Source: Levilactobacillus fujinensis (GTDB lineage: Bacteria > Bacillota > Bacilli > Lactobacillales > Lactobacillaceae). Taken from it: a stretch of DNA of 64,000 bases. Positions 10,185-23,505 of the stretch are shown piece by piece. The stretch covers positions 1-64,000 of the forward strand of contig NZ_RHNX01000014.1 of the NCBI RefSeq assembly GCF_003946335.1, read 5' to 3'. The position numbers and the translations under genes are program-made. Position 1 is the first letter of the stretch, and the number at the start of each line of letters is the position of its first letter. Under the pieces are notes generated by a model. That model did not search any database and had not been told where the DNA came from. It saw only the letters and a program-made list of their open reading frames with translations.

Positions 10185-11693
10185 ATGGAAAACCAGAAAA
10201 AGATTAAATTATCCAATTTAATCTTGATGATCTTTACGGCCATTTACGGCTTCGCTAACACGACAGTCGCCTATGACCAAATGGGTTACGCAAGTATCAT
10301 TTGGTACGTTCTCGCCGCCTTACTGTTCTTCTTACCTAGTGCGATGATGCTAGCAGAATACGGGTCAGCATTTAAAGAAGCTAAAGGAGGTATCTACTCC
10401 TGGTTGGCCGGTTCCATCGGTGAAAAATGGGCCTTCATTGGGACCTTTATTTGGTTGTCATCCTGGATTATTTGGATGCTATCAACCTCAACCAAGGTTT
10501 GGATTCCACTTTCCACGTTAATTTCTGGGAGTGACCAGACGCAGACTTGGTCGATTTTGGGTCTCAGTTCCACACAAACAGTCGGTCTCCTCGGTATTGT
10601 TTGGATCTTGACCGTGACGTTCTTCGCGACCCGCGGGGTGAATTCCATCGCTAAGATTTCCTCATTGGGTGGAATCTTCGTGATGTTCCTGACTGCCCTG
10701 TTCTTTGTGGCCAGCATCGTCATCGTCATTTTAAGTCATGGCCAATTGGCAGAACCCATTAATGGGATTCACAGCTTCATCTCCTCACCAAACCCACAGT
10801 TCTCCTCGCCAATGGCACTCATGTCCTTCGTAACGTACGCGGTCTTCGCTTACGCTGGTATGGAATCTATGGGTGGGATTACGGATAGCATGGACAAACC
10901 GGAAAAGACGTTCCCTAAGGGCCTGATCATTTCTACGATTGCCATTACCATCATGTACTCCCTGTCGATCTTCCTCTGGGGGATCAGCACCAATTGGAGC
11001 AGCGTCTTGGGCAAGAGCCAAGTTAACTTAGGAAACATTACCTACGTGCTGATGAACAACTTGGGACTCGTCTTAGGAAAGGCCATGGGCTTAAGCGCCG
11101 TGACTTCCGCAACGATCGGTCACTGGTTGGCTCGGCTAACTGGGTTAAGCATGTTTATGGCTTACTTAGGGTCCTTCTTCGTGTTGGTCTACTCACCACT
11201 GAAGTCCTTTATCATCGGGTCTTCACCAAAGCTGTGGCCAAAGAAGATGACCAAGTTGAACAAGGTCGGTATGCCGGCCTACTCCATGTGGCTACAAGCC
11301 ATCGTGGTTGCCGTCTTCATCTTCTTAGTTGCTTTCGGAGGTTCCGCAGCCAACGAGTTCTACCTGATTTTGACTGACATGGGGAACGTCTCAACGTCCT
11401 TCCCTTACCTGTTCTTGATTGGGGCCTTCCCATTCTTCAAACGTCGTCAAGACCTCGAACGGCCATTCGTCGTTTACAAGAATCGAACCTTTACCAATAC
11501 CGTGGTCGCGGTGGTTTTGGTCATCTTGGTCGGCGGGATCGGTTTTACCTGCCTGCAACCCATCATGGATCACGACTACATGACCGCCTTCTGGACGATC
11601 ATCGGACCGATCTTCTTCGGTGCCGTTGCCTGGATCTTCTACCACAACGCTCAAAAGCGCTCGGCTGAGGAAACTGCTTCTAATGAAGATTAA
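10185..11693 (+). CDS. yjeM: APC superfamily amino acid permease, YjeM type
   Basis: 502-aa transporter with about 12 to 14 hydrophobic segments. It fits the glutamate/GABA antiporter branch of the APC superfamily (YjeM-like). The N-terminal KLSNLILMIFTAIYGFANT and the EAKGGIYSWLAGSIGEKWAF helix are characteristic. The start is ATG 10185, behind GGGAGA; an upstream ATG at 10170 overlaps that site and is rejected. Follows pepD closely and ends before a strong terminator. The substrate is inferred from family only. Confidence 0.85.
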   Translation: MENQKKIKLSNLILMIFTAIYGFANTTVAYDQMGYASIIWYVLAALLFFLPSAMMLAEYGSAFKEAKGGIYSWLAGSIGEKWAFIGTFIWLSSWIIWMLSTSTKVWIPLSTLISGSDQTQTWSILGLSSTQTVGLLGIVWILTVTFFATRGVNSIAKISSLGGIFVMFLTALFFVASIVIVILSHGQLAEPINGIHSFISSPNPQFSSPMALMSFVTYAVFAYAGMESMGGITDSMDKPEKTFPKGLIISTIAITIMYSLSIFLWGISTNWSSVLGKSQVNLGNITYVLMNNLGLVLGKAMGLSAVTSATIGHWLARLTGLSMFMAYLGSFFVLVYSPLKSFIIGSSPKLWPKKMTKLNKVGMPAYSMWLQAIVVAVFIFLVAFGGSAANEFYLILTDMGNVSTSFPYLFLIGAFPFFKRRQDLERPFVVYKNRTFTNTVVAVVLVILVGGIGFTCLQPIMDHDYMTAFWTIIGPIFFGAVAWIFYHNAQKRSAEETASNED

Positions 11694-11725
11694 GCTTAAT
11701 AATTAAATTATCCGTTTAAAGATTA

Positions 11726-11760
11726 AGAGAAAGCCCGAAATTTTGGACTTTCTCTTTTTC
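11726..11760 (+). terminator. rho-independent terminator after yjeM
   Basis: AGAGAAAG (11726-11733) pairs with CTTTCTCT (11748-11755) and is followed by T4C. Confidence 0.8.
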
Positions 11761-11854
11761 TGCCTTAATGGTTAACCTTAACCACACTGTGACTACCACG
11801 GATTCTACCTGTTGTGGGAATTTTTAGTCTTCCCCGACTCTGATTAGTTTCTAC

Positions 11855-12013
11855 ATATCTAGAATTTTCAGATGAGGACCTGGAAGCCCGTCCTTTGGCT
11901 GGAAGCATCCCCAGTCCCTGGTAGCTGGAGTGCGGCTGCTTTCACTAATTTAGCCGTGATAGTTTCCTACTGTTGCAAGTAGTAACGCAAACATTTTGGC
12001 TTTCAACCTTTAG
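11855..12013 (-). repeat. truncated copy of the TIR repeat element, inverted
   Basis: Read on the minus strand it starts with the family terminus CTAAAGGTTGAAAG (ending at 12013). It then follows the left end of the intact copy for about 150 bp: CCAAAATGTTTGCGTTA, ACGGCTAAATTAGTGAAA, GCCGCACTCC and CCAGCCAAAGGACGGGC. It then loses similarity, and the right terminus is absent. Confidence 0.75.
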
Positions 12014-12043
12014 GTGAATCTTTAAGATTTCACCTAAAGGTTG
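12004..12043. repeat. perfect inverted repeat made of two element termini
   Basis: CAACCTTTAGGTGAA and TTCACCTAAAGGTTG face each other around ATCTTTAAGAT, a stem of about 15 bp. The outer part of each arm is the element terminus, so two copies may once have met head to head. The following stretch to 12208 shows no gene. Confidence 0.6.
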
Positions 12044-12209
12044 TATATCTGAAGAAAGAGAAGCTGACAAAGTTCTGGTCCAACATGGCCCTCACTTCTT
12101 AGCTAGCAAAATAACCGTAATGTCCCCTAGTTAGGCTATTTTGGTTCAAATTTAAAATCAACTAGCACCGAATGTATAGGTCTGTATACAAACAGCGTCC
12201 TTAGCACAA

Positions 12210-12270
12210 TTAATAAGCCTAGTCCCGTGGCAATCATTTAAAAGATGACCATAGGGCTAGGCTTATTTAT
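12210..12270 (-). terminator. terminator downstream of kup
   Basis: AATAAGCCTAG (12212-12222) and CTAGGCTTATT (12257-12267) form a stem with internal bulges just past the kup stop. Confidence 0.6.
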
Positions 12271-12274
12271 CTAA

Positions 12275-14269
12275 TCATCGCTGCCGGCGTAGCGTCCGGT
12301 CCGGTTGCTGGCCAATGAACAATGGCACCTTCTCCTCAACCACATCGCTGAATTCCAGACCATACCAGCGTTGCGGCGATAACGTGATTCGCTGTAACAG
12401 AAGTCGGCCACCAATCAGCAGACGGTCCAACGCGGGTAAGTCGTCCTGCACGCCGAGATCTTGAAACTGTTGATTGAGCATGACAAATTTGAAATTACCG
12501 ACTCGCCGAAACGGAATGCTGGAGTAGCGCGGTGTTTGATCCCCCAACACGCCCTCTTTTAACAAATCGTTGACAATTTGCCGCAAGTATACATTTAGGC
12601 GCTGTGGCTTCTTGAATCCCAAGTAAAGTTGCACATCCATTACGTTACTAGTTCCCAGCGAATTCACCGTGTATGCACACTCATTCGGCGTGTCCGTTTC
12701 ATTTACCGTGACGAACCAATAGACTCGGGCCCGCTTCGGCTGCTGATCCAAAATGGAATAGATGACGGCCCGCTTGATGCGATAGTTGCTGGAGACCGGC
12801 GTGATGTAGACCAAGTTCGTCGCAAACGTTGGCACCTGGTCATCGTCGCTTAACCGTTCCAACTGCGGTACGAAGTCCAGTAGTGACACATCTTCTGTCG
12901 CCTCCAAATGTGCATCTCGCCGGCGGTTACCCGCGTACCAGAAGACCATGATGGTTAGAATAATCAGCGTGATCAGTAATGTGACGTACCCGCCGTGAAC
13001 AAACTTTGCCAGGCTTGCCAATAGAAATAAACTTTCTAGTAGGCCAAAACTGATGACGTAAATCCAGGCCAAACGTTGATGATGACGTTGAACCAAAAAA
13101 GCATGTAACAACAACGTCGTCATTAACATGGTCACAGTAATCGCCAAGCCATAAGCCGCCTCCATGTTACTCGACGTCCGGAAGTACCAGACGATGCTCA
13201 GCGTCACCACGCACAACAACCAATTGACGGTCGTAATATAGAGTTGACTCTTGACATTGCCAGGAAATTTGATGCGCAACCGCGGCAACAATTTTAACCC
13301 GATTGCTTCATGAACCAGCGTGTACGATCCGGTAATCAAGGCCTGTGATGCGATGATAGCAGCAATCGTCGCAATCAAGATGGCAAACCACTGCCAACTC
13401 GCGGGAACCATTGCGTAGAAGGGATTAACCGGATGGGCGGTTGCCAGCTGGTCGCTGTGCCGAACCACCCAGGCGCCTTGGCCTAGGTAGCTGAGCATTA
13501 ACATACTGTATACGAACGGCCACGTCCCATAGATGTTGGGGCGACCGACCTGTCCCATGTCCGAGTACAACGCCTCGGCCCCAGTCGTTGCCAAAAAGAT
13601 GCTCCCTAAGATAAAGATACCTTGATGATTGATTGGACTGAAGAGGAACTGTACCGCATAGACTGGCGATAATGCGCGTAACATCGTGGGCACACGCACT
13701 AAATTGATAAGACCCACAAGACCAATGAAAGCAAACCACAGCAACATTAACGGCCCAAATGATCGACCAACACGCTCCGTGCCGAACCGTTGAATTAAAA
13801 AGAGGCCCAGTAGAATCCCAGTGACAACCAACAGAACCCAACCTTGGGCGCTACTAAAGTGAATGGGGCCTAAGACTTGACCCTTCAGCCCCTCAACCGC
13901 AGAAGTTACCGTCACGGCTGGTGTCAGCGTCCCATCGGCAAGTAGTGCCGCCCCACCAATCAGCGCTGGTACAATTAACCAATTGGCATGGGGCCGAACC
14001 AGTGCGTACAGAGCAAAGATACCGCCCTCATTCCGGTTATCGGCACGCATGGCCAACAAAATATATTTCACAGTCGTAATCAACATCAATGTCCAAAAAA
14101 TCAGAGAGATACTCCCCAACATAATCGGTGTCGCCGCCAACGTCTGCCGTCCCGTTTGATCAATAATCGCGTTCATCACGTACAGCGGTGACGTCCCAAT
14201 GTCCCCATACACGATTCCCAGTGTGATCAACATCCCCACACCAGACAATTCCCGCGTCGTGGTTCTCAT
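12275..14269 (-). CDS. kup: KUP family potassium uptake permease
   Basis: 664-aa potassium transporter of the KUP/HAK/KT family, probably a K+/H+ symporter in the cytoplasmic membrane. The N-terminal signature [19 protein letters not shown] is intact. About 12 transmembrane segments fill the first ~440 residues, with [11 protein letters not shown]-like and [12 protein letters not shown] segments, followed by a cytosolic C-terminal domain. GGGAGGT lies before the ATG. I see no ydaO-type c-di-AMP riboswitch in the 240 bp upstream, which is also the distal flank of CRISPR array 1. Confidence 0.95.
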   Translation of the reverse strand: MRTTTRELSGVGMLITLGIVYGDIGTSPLYVMNAIIDQTGRQTLAATPIMLGSISLIFWTLMLITTVKYILLAMRADNRNEGGIFALYALVRPHANWLIVPALIGGAALLADGTLTPAVTVTSAVEGLKGQVLGPIHFSSAQGWVLLVVTGILLGLFLIQRFGTERVGRSFGPLMLLWFAFIGLVGLINLVRVPTMLRALSPVYAVQFLFSPINHQGIFILGSIFLATTGAEALYSDMGQVGRPNIYGTWPFVYSMLMLSYLGQGAWVVRHSDQLATAHPVNPFYAMVPASWQWFAILIATIAAIIASQALITGSYTLVHEAIGLKLLPRLRIKFPGNVKSQLYITTVNWLLCVVTLSIVWYFRTSSNMEAAYGLAITVTMLMTTLLLHAFLVQRHHQRLAWIYVISFGLLESLFLLASLAKFVHGGYVTLLITLIILTIMVFWYAGNRRRDAHLEATEDVSLLDFVPQLERLSDDDQVPTFATNLVYITPVSSNYRIKRAVIYSILDQQPKRARVYWFVTVNETDTPNECAYTVNSLGTSNVMDVQLYLGFKKPQRLNVYLRQIVNDLLKEGVLGDQTPRYSSIPFRRVGNFKFVMLNQQFQDLGVQDDLPALDRLLIGGRLLLQRITLSPQRWYGLEFSDVVEEKVPLFIGQQPDRTLRRQR

Positions 14270-14509
14270 GAGTCTGACCTCCCATCCCTTACTCTACTAG
14301 AGACCATCATAGGCATTTCCCGCCAAAACCCCAACGAAGCACTTGCGATTGAGCAAGTCACCAACCGAATTAGCGTGTAAACGAAAAAAGCAGTGGCCGC
14401 CAGTTTTATGGCGTACACTACTGAGACTTGGAAATTGGAGAAACGAAATAAATCTTTTAGCCCTGTGAGAAAACACCACCAAATGAAATAAGTCCAGCCA
14501 ATACATTTG

Positions 14510-16856
14510 GAATCACCCCCACACCTGTGGGGAACACATACACCAGAAAAGGTCTTAGTGGGTATGAATAGGATCACCCCCACACCTGTGGGGAACACGG
14601 CGGAGTACTCGATGATAAGACAATTAATCAAGGATCACCCCCACACCTGTGGGGAACACTCCCAACGTGTCACTTATTCCTGCCGTGATGGAGGATCACC
14701 CCCACACCTGTGGGGAACACGCAGCTACACTCGCCCGATAAGTCTTCCATGCGGGATCACCCCCACACCTGTGGGGAACACATAGTCCAAGTGAATTCAT
14801 GGCCTTAACTGCCGGGATCACCCCCACACCTGTGGGGAACACAGATTACAACTGCTGGTGCAAATCCGCTTGGAGGGATCACCCCCACACCTGTGGGGAA
14901 CACGCCATTCTTCCAATACATGGGAGTTTGTCTTCGGGATCACCCCCACACCTGTGGGGAACACGTTTTGACATGGGCCACTGTGCAGACACCAGAAGGA
15001 TCACCCCCACACCTGTGGGGAACACTATCCAAGATAGTGCTGGGGATCAAATCGCTCAGGATCACCCCCACACCTGTGGGGAACACGTACCACCGGCCAA
15101 GCTGTTCACGGCACTCGTTGGATCACCCCCACACCTGTGGGGAACACGTCTATAAGTTGACGACTGGTGGAATTTACCAGGGATCACCCCCACACCTGTG
15201 GGGAACACCCAGCCCCTGTTAGTGAGGCCGTGCCATTACCAGGATCACCCCCACACCTGTGGGGAACACGTAAGACGTCCATCCATACCATCAACGCGGA
15301 AAGGATCACCCCCACACCTGTGGGGAACACGCTGCAGAGGTATCAGGAGCAAGCTCGTTTTCGGGATCACCCCCACACCTGTGGGGAACACCAAATATCG
15401 AGGGCCTACCGGCAGAAACTATTAGGATCACCCCCACACCTGTGGGGAACACCATGAAGCGTTTATCAAAATTATTCTACAGTAAGGATCACCCCCACAC
15501 CTGTGGGGAACACCGAACAGCTCCATAGTTGATCATCAGTTTCCAAGGATCACCCCCACACCTGTGGGGAACACCCGTTGGCAATGTAAATCTGGTCAGC
15601 TTGCGCGGGATCACCCCCACACCTGTGGGGAACACTCACTGGCTGAGTACTACGACAGCTTGGGTGGAGGGATCACCCCCACACCTGTGGGGAACACAAA
15701 CCGGATTAGCTAAATTTACAAACGCATTTAGGATCACCCCCACACCTGTGGGGAACACCGATTCCCCGGTTTGGAATCAGGCCAACGCTTAGGATCACCC
15801 CCACACCTGTGGGGAACACACGATGCAAATACCGAAATTGCATACGGAGTAGGGATCACCCCCACACCTGTGGGGAACACTTTTTGAGACCCTGGCCGAT
15901 CCTATCAGTGTGAGGATCACCCCCACACCTGTGGGGAACACTTATTATGTTGATTCGCGTTCTCTTGATATTAAGGATCACCCCCACACCTGTGGGGAAC
16001 ACCTCTAACTGATCCCCCAGAGAAAGGATCAAGAAGGATCACCCCCACACCTGTGGGGAACACTTATGCGTATGCCTAAAGGAATGCCGGGATATAGGAT
16101 CACCCCCACACCTGTGGGGAACACGCCGTAGACCTGCTTAGCAGCAGCAACGGTTTGGGATCACCCCCACACCTGTGGGGAACACTCACTAATTCTTCTA
16201 AGTCAACTGCTGCCATAAGGATCACCCCCACACCTGTGGGGAACACCATCTACGCAAGCAATTCGTGGTATCGCAGAGAGGATCACCCCCACACCTGTGG
16301 GGAACACGCATAAAAAAAAGCACCAACCGAGACCAATCGGGGATCACCCCCACACCTGTGGGGAACACTCAATTGAGGAAGGTGCAGCGACAGCTGCACT
16401 AGGATCACCCCCACACCTGTGGGGAACACAGTATGTTTCAAACGGAGAAGCGGAGATTTGTAGGATCACCCCCACACCTGTGGGGAACACTTATTGTTAA
16501 CCGTTGGAACAGTGTCAAAGTTGGGATCACCCCCACACCTGTGGGGAACACCATGCCGCTTATGTTTATTCAAATGGTACCAAGGGATCACCCCCACACC
16601 TGTGGGGAACACTGTAATTTGATACTTGTAATTTGTATCTTTATGGGATCACCCCCACACCTGTGGGGAACACTATCCAGAGATTTAGGAATTTCAGATG
16701 CTACAGGGATCACCCCCACACCTGTGGGGAACACTTATTTTTCAACTCACGTACATTGCCTTCGACAGGATCACCCCCACACCTGTGGGGAACACTAACT
16801 GACGGAGATAGGTTTGAAAATAATCTAAGGATCACCCCCACACCTGTGGGGAACAC
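14510..16856 (-). CRISPR. CRISPR array 1, type I-E, 39 repeats and 38 spacers
   Basis: The 28-bp repeat reads GGATCACCCCCA...GTGGGGAACAC on the plus strand; the minus-strand form starts GTGTTCCCCACAGG and ends GGGGGTGATCC, the usual crRNA orientation for I-E repeats. The period is 61 bp with 33-nt spacers, except one 62-bp unit (15608 to 15670). The terminal repeat at 14510 has a G-to-A change at its second base, which marks it as the old, leader-distal end. The leader is therefore on the high-coordinate side, next to cas2/dnaQ. No duplicate spacer was obvious by eye. Confidence 0.98.
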
Positions 16857-16891
16857 ACTAAAGAAACGCCGTCACACCGGGATCCTATTTT

Positions 16892-16920
<29 letters not shown>
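16857..16920 (-). promoter_or_regulatory. leader-proximal segment of array 1, overlapping the cas2/dnaQ 3' end
   Basis: A 64-bp segment immediately upstream of the first repeat in the transcription direction. It is 56/64 identical to the segment at 28648-28711 beside array 2. Bases 16892-16920 are coding sequence of cas2/dnaQ. No convincing separate promoter was found for array 1, so it may be transcribed from the cas operon. Confidence 0.7.
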
Positions 16921-19406
<2,486 letters not shown>

Positions 19407-19408
19407 AC

Positions 19409-20119
19409 TTACTCCTCTCCGAGAGCACTAAATGGGTCGTGCTGGGTATCCAGATCACTGCTCTGCGCTTTTAGTTGACTCAAAGGAACTGTGTCTCTGG
19501 CGACGGCGCAAAACCCATGTTGCCGGTCTCGTTGGTCAAAGGAGACTACGCGGTCTTTGACCAGTGCACGCGACTTGTCGGCCAACAGGTCAGCATCGGC
19601 AACAATTTCAAGAGTTTTTGCATGCTGCCTTCTTTGATACCAAGCCGCAGCCTGCCACTTCAATTCTTTTAGCTCCGCAACCGGTGTCTGGTCGGAAAAT
19701 TCATGAATCTCCAGGACACCTGCAGGAACATTTGCTCGGCGACCCAAAAATAGTTGGAATTGTGGGTGCTTAAGTGCAAATTTTATTTTATCAATTAAAT
19801 TTGTATCGTCACTACCTAATGCCACCACAAAGACTGCATCTTGAATATAGTCGCGATAAGTGATTTTACGCGTTCCCGGTTTCCACTCCACCGTTTGGAA
19901 GTCCGTCAAATGGCGACCAACCTGGTCAATGCGAACCGCAAAATCCAATGCATTGAGTTCAAGAATCCGGTCGTCGGTACGGCGATAGCCTAAAGCGGCC
20001 GCCACCATTCCAATCACCGCGCTCTTCGTCGGATAGTCATTGGTCGTCCGCCGGGCAAAGCTCGCTTCGTTACCATATGACTGCAACGGCGCAGTTAGCT
20101 TAATCGTTAGTGTTTTCAT
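19409..20119 (-). CDS. cas5e: CRISPR-associated protein Cas5e (CasD)
   Basis: 236-aa Cascade subunit binding the crRNA 5' handle. The sequence from MKTLTIKLTAPLQSYGNEASF through RRTTNDYPTKSAVIGMVAAALGYRR is the Cas5e hallmark. A longer frame opens upstream, but the ATG at 20119 fits the family N-terminus and gives a 20-nt overlap with cas7, as usual in I-E operons. Confidence 0.95.
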   Translation of the reverse strand: MKTLTIKLTAPLQSYGNEASFARRTTNDYPTKSAVIGMVAAALGYRRTDDRILELNALDFAVRIDQVGRHLTDFQTVEWKPGTRKITYRDYIQDAVFVVALGSDDTNLIDKIKFALKHPQFQLFLGRRANVPAGVLEIHEFSDQTPVAELKELKWQAAAWYQRRQHAKTLEIVADADLLADKSRALVKDRVVSFDQRDRQHGFCAVARDTVPLSQLKAQSSDLDTQHDPFSALGEE

Positions 20120-21176
20120 CCTGAACCACCTCTGATAACTCCGCTGTGACCCGTGCCAAAAGATCCGATAATTTTGCCACATTAACACCAATCTCGGAAT
20201 CTGACTTGCCTAACACAAAATTAGCCACTGGTTCGTCAACATAGGCTTGGGCGCGATGGTATTCAGCTTCAAGTTTGGTAATTGAAGGTTCAACGTAACC
20301 ACTGTTAGAAATCACTGGGTTTTCGAACGCCGATACCAAGTTTACTGGTGTGTCCTGACGAATCGTCACCATAACGTAACTTGGTAATGTTTTATTAGCA
20401 AAGGTATTCTGCTTCCCAGTTGGCATTGAGAGTAAGAAGTCTCTAATGAAATCAGTTGTTCCTTTAATTGCATCTGCGACGTTTAAATTATGCACTAATT
20501 CATGCATATTAATATTTGCATAGCGATAAAGAGTAGCTGAATTAAAATCGATAGTTCCCAACATTGCTGCCCCAGTAGTATCATCCGGTTGTTCATCATC
20601 GAGTGCTGTAAAGTAATCGTATTCAGGAACCACTTCATGGGTCGAGACGGCGTGCGCCACTTGGGCTGATGCATCTACATTTAGTTCAGGATTGTCCGCG
20701 ACCATCCGACCAAATAGGGCAAGATCTAAGGATTGGTCGCCCTTCAAAACTTGCTTAACCTCTTTTTTATCTAACTCCTCATTATCAATCGCATACTGTG
20801 CTAATTTAGCGATTTGACCGCGACTGACCAAGAGCAGTGCCCCAGTTTCATTATTCTTTTTTGCATCTATTTTGATACCAGCCAGCTTAAAAATCTCAGT
20901 GACTTTTGCCAGCGCAGCCTTGTCATCTAAGGACGCATCCAATTTCTTCAATTCGGCTACCAGCAAATTAGCAGCTTGTTTTGTTCGCGTCCCTGCAGAA
21001 ACATTATCTTGCTTAAATTCGTCGCGGACAGCCTTTTTCCAGCTTTGCGAAGAGACTCGTGCACGCGTAACCCCACCGTATAGAGCGGTCTTAGGGGCAC
21101 CCGTATCGTCACGATTGATATTTGATGATGGAACAGTTTGTAAGACGCTTAGGTCAACATATAGGTTTTTAGTCAT
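20100..21176 (-). CDS. cas7e: CRISPR-associated protein Cas7e (CasC)
   Basis: 358-aa backbone subunit of Cascade, six copies of which coat the spacer. It begins MTKNLYVDLSVLQTVPSSN and has the PSSNINRDDTG and GVTRARVSSQSWKKAVR motifs. The start at 21176 overlaps the cas11 stop by 8 nt; further upstream codons in the frame belong to cas11. Confidence 0.96.
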   Translation of the reverse strand: MTKNLYVDLSVLQTVPSSNINRDDTGAPKTALYGGVTRARVSSQSWKKAVRDEFKQDNVSAGTRTKQAANLLVAELKKLDASLDDKAALAKVTEIFKLAGIKIDAKKNNETGALLLVSRGQIAKLAQYAIDNEELDKKEVKQVLKGDQSLDLALFGRMVADNPELNVDASAQVAHAVSTHEVVPEYDYFTALDDEQPDDTTGAAMLGTIDFNSATLYRYANINMHELVHNLNVADAIKGTTDFIRDFLLSMPTGKQNTFANKTLPSYVMVTIRQDTPVNLVSAFENPVISNSGYVEPSITKLEAEYHRAQAYVDEPVANFVLGKSDSEIGVNVAKLSDLLARVTAELSEVVQDENTND

Positions 21177-21780
21177 TAGTATTCTCTCCTTCTGATTTAG
21201 CTTGCTTAACTGAATAATATTGTTGTCCCCAACGTAACCGTACTCGGCTAGCTTGCTCATAACTTCTCTGTAGGCCATACAAATCCTGTGCTAACAGAGC
21301 GTAATCAATTCTTTGTGCACTACTATGGGATTTTAAGATACTTACTAAATGTGACAAGCTATTAATAACGCCTGAGACGTTCGTTGTCGCCAACAAGGGT
21401 TGCACTCTACGATCCATAGCAACTCGTAGATCTTCGTTCCCCCGTAATTTACCTAAAGCACCAAAGAAAGTTTCGCCTTTCGGATTCTCACTGTGAACTG
21501 ACGCATAGACAAGCGAGTCATTATTTCCCTGCTGGTGAATCGCATAAAACCGGATAGCTGTATAGACAGCTACTTCTTCAGAAGTTGGTGTCCCATCCTT
21601 TGCATGACTCAACTGATTTTTATCTAAATTAGTCATGATGACTGGCCAAACCATTTCAGCACGATGGCTAGTAATTGTTGGTGCATTTCTGAGACCTGCT
21701 AGGACTGCCTTATCTGGATTACCATCACGATAGAGGGTATTAATAATCCGACTAGTAGCTTTTTTAACTTCACTTGGCAT
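21169..21780 (-). CDS. cse2: CRISPR-associated small subunit Cas11e (Cse2/CasB)
   Basis: 203-aa helical small subunit of Cascade, present as a dimer along the complex belly. Recognised from position between cas8e and cas7, its size, and the GLRNAPTITSHRAEMVWPV and RVRLRWGQQYY segments. Starts 9 nt after the cas8e stop with a Shine-Dalgarno AAAGGAG inside the end of cas8e. Confidence 0.93.
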   Translation of the reverse strand: MPSEVKKATSRIINTLYRDGNPDKAVLAGLRNAPTITSHRAEMVWPVIMTNLDKNQLSHAKDGTPTSEEVAVYTAIRFYAIHQQGNNDSLVYASVHSENPKGETFFGALGKLRGNEDLRVAMDRRVQPLLATTNVSGVINSLSHLVSILKSHSSAQRIDYALLAQDLYGLQRSYEQASRVRLRWGQQYYSVKQAKSEGENTND

Positions 21781-21789
21781 AATTTCTCA

Positions 21790-23505
21790 TCACTCCTTTT
21801 TAAGGTTAAGATCACGCCGAACGTTGTACATCAGATGATTTTTCGCGGTAAAGATATTAAGGGGTTGTCCATGATTATCGCTAATTCCTCGGACATCTCG
21901 CGGCGAACTAGCTTGCATGTCATTATCTACAGCCATCACCACGATTTTTTCTAGCGTCGCCTTCCATAGATTAATTTTGGCATCTCGGTCATCTTGTCCG
22001 CTTAGACTACCCAACCATGCCTTGAACGGTTCATTCAAGCGTTCGTAAAATTTTGCACTCATGCCATTAGCAAAGGTTCGTGTATCTAAATTACGAATTT
22101 TACCAATGTCCGTTGCAAAGTGATAGTAATCGTTACCAATCGTCTGCGTTGTTTCAATAACTTCTTCGATTCGTAACGGCCACCGCTCGGCCAGCTCATC
22201 ATCAAATAAAACGTCCGCTTGCAGCGCCATATCATCGACTACCTCAACAGCTGGTGATTGGGAAGTTGCATTACCATCACTAATCAGGGCTACTGAATTC
22301 AAGTACAATGGCGCATCGTGAGCAATCAACTGCTTTTGTTTGAGTGCTCTTAGCCAGATAACAATTCCTGGTTCGTGCATGTCATCTTCCCGTCTAACCT
22401 TTACGTACTGGCCAAAGTTTCGCCACATCGCAATTCCTAGAGAACGGAGGCTCTTCCCCGCCGGTCGATAGGCATTGGTCTTTTTATCAAATTTCCAAGT
22501 CGTCATGGGCTCAATCAGCGCATCCTCATACGCAAATGTTGGAATTCCGGCGCTAAGGATTGTTGGCTGACCATCCTGCCACTCGATATGTAAAAGTCGT
22601 GACCAAGTCGTATACAATTCCGAAAGATTATCTGGTAGTATCTGGGCTTTGCGCTGCGCAACGTAGTCACGAACCGATTTAGCTTCCCAGACTGGTTGTT
22701 GTAAAGCATACTCCGTAGAATCTTGACGGGTATCGACTAACACTAGATTCAACATCAACGTATCAAACAGCGTTTTTCCCTTCGCAAACACCGGATTGAG
22801 TCGGTAAATCCACCCCCCTGAGTTAGAAAATTTTTCTTCGGTCACAACCTTCGTCTTATCCGTGACACCCGTAAAGTTTTGGTACGTAATCACCCAACGC
22901 ACTAATTCATCCAATGATACTTTATTCTTTGCGTCACCCGATTTCGGTGTGAAAATATCCGGCGTGTTAGCACTTTCCGAAATTCGTCGGTTCATCTGCT
23001 TCACCAGAACTTGTCCCTTCCCAGCAGCAACTTTTCTGTTCTCTGGAACAAGTGCATCGTAGTCTTCAGTCGATGCCTGATAAAAAGGGCGATCGCCAAA
23101 GAATTCAAAATCCGCTGCATGACCCGCTAGGTAATCAGTAACCGCCGATGAGAAATGACCTGTGTGGTAGAGCTGGCCCCAAGTCGAAAATAATGTGTCC
23201 TCACCATCGTCATCATCGAATGCATCCAAGTCGATCTCTAAGTCTTCAGGCGAACTCATGTCTCCGTCTAACCAGGAGTACTGTTCCCCGTTAGCATCAA
23301 CTCGCGAATAAACCGTTGTTAAGATGGCTAAGAGTAACCGCAGTAAGGCCAAATCTTGACTATGCATATCGCCGGCCAATTGCTGATAACGTGAAGCATT
23401 TTCAAATAGTTCAATCAAAGAAATCTTTTTTTCTTGATTAGTTTCGGTCGTCACTACTTTAATCCAAGGATCGGTCGTCAAATTAAACTTTTTACTGTCC
23501 ACCAT
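21790..23505 (-). CDS. cse1: CRISPR-associated large subunit Cas8e (Cse1/CasA)
   Basis: 571-aa large Cascade subunit that reads the PAM and recruits Cas3. N-terminal KFNLTTDPWIKV is the family hallmark. ATG 23505 is chosen because AGGAAGG lies 5 nt upstream, while the GTG two codons earlier is inside that spacing. Overlaps cas3 by 14 nt. Confidence 0.95.
   Translation of the reverse strand: MVDSKKFNLTTDPWIKVVTTETNQEKKISLIELFENASRYQQLAGDMHSQDLALLRLLLAILTTVYSRVDANGEQYSWLDGDMSSPEDLEIDLDAFDDDDGEDTLFSTWGQLYHTGHFSSAVTDYLAGHAADFEFFGDRPFYQASTEDYDALVPENRKVAAGKGQVLVKQMNRRISESANTPDIFTPKSGDAKNKVSLDELVRWVITYQNFTGVTDKTKVVTEEKFSNSGGWIYRLNPVFAKGKTLFDTLMLNLVLVDTRQDSTEYALQQPVWEAKSVRDYVAQRKAQILPDNLSELYTTWSRLLHIEWQDGQPTILSAGIPTFAYEDALIEPMTTWKFDKKTNAYRPAGKSLRSLGIAMWRNFGQYVKVRREDDMHEPGIVIWLRALKQKQLIAHDAPLYLNSVALISDGNATSQSPAVEVVDDMALQADVLFDDELAERWPLRIEEVIETTQTIGNDYYHFATDIGKIRNLDTRTFANGMSAKFYERLNEPFKAWLGSLSGQDDRDAKINLWKATLEKIVVMAVDNDMQASSPRDVRGISDNHGQPLNIFTAKNHLMYNVRRDLNLKKE

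Noticed and set aside
14270-14509. Possible c-di-AMP (ydaO) riboswitch upstream of kup
   Set aside because: No recognisable consensus blocks; only a small CGCCA/TGGCG hairpin.
16036-16063. A spacer containing GGATC next to a repeat, looking like a partial extra repeat
   Set aside because: Only the first five bases match; unit length is the normal 61 bp.
14507-16798. Long frames encoding repeated HPHTCGEH or SPPHLWGT peptides across array 1
   Set aside because: They are translations of the CRISPR repeat in different frames and have no ribosome sites.
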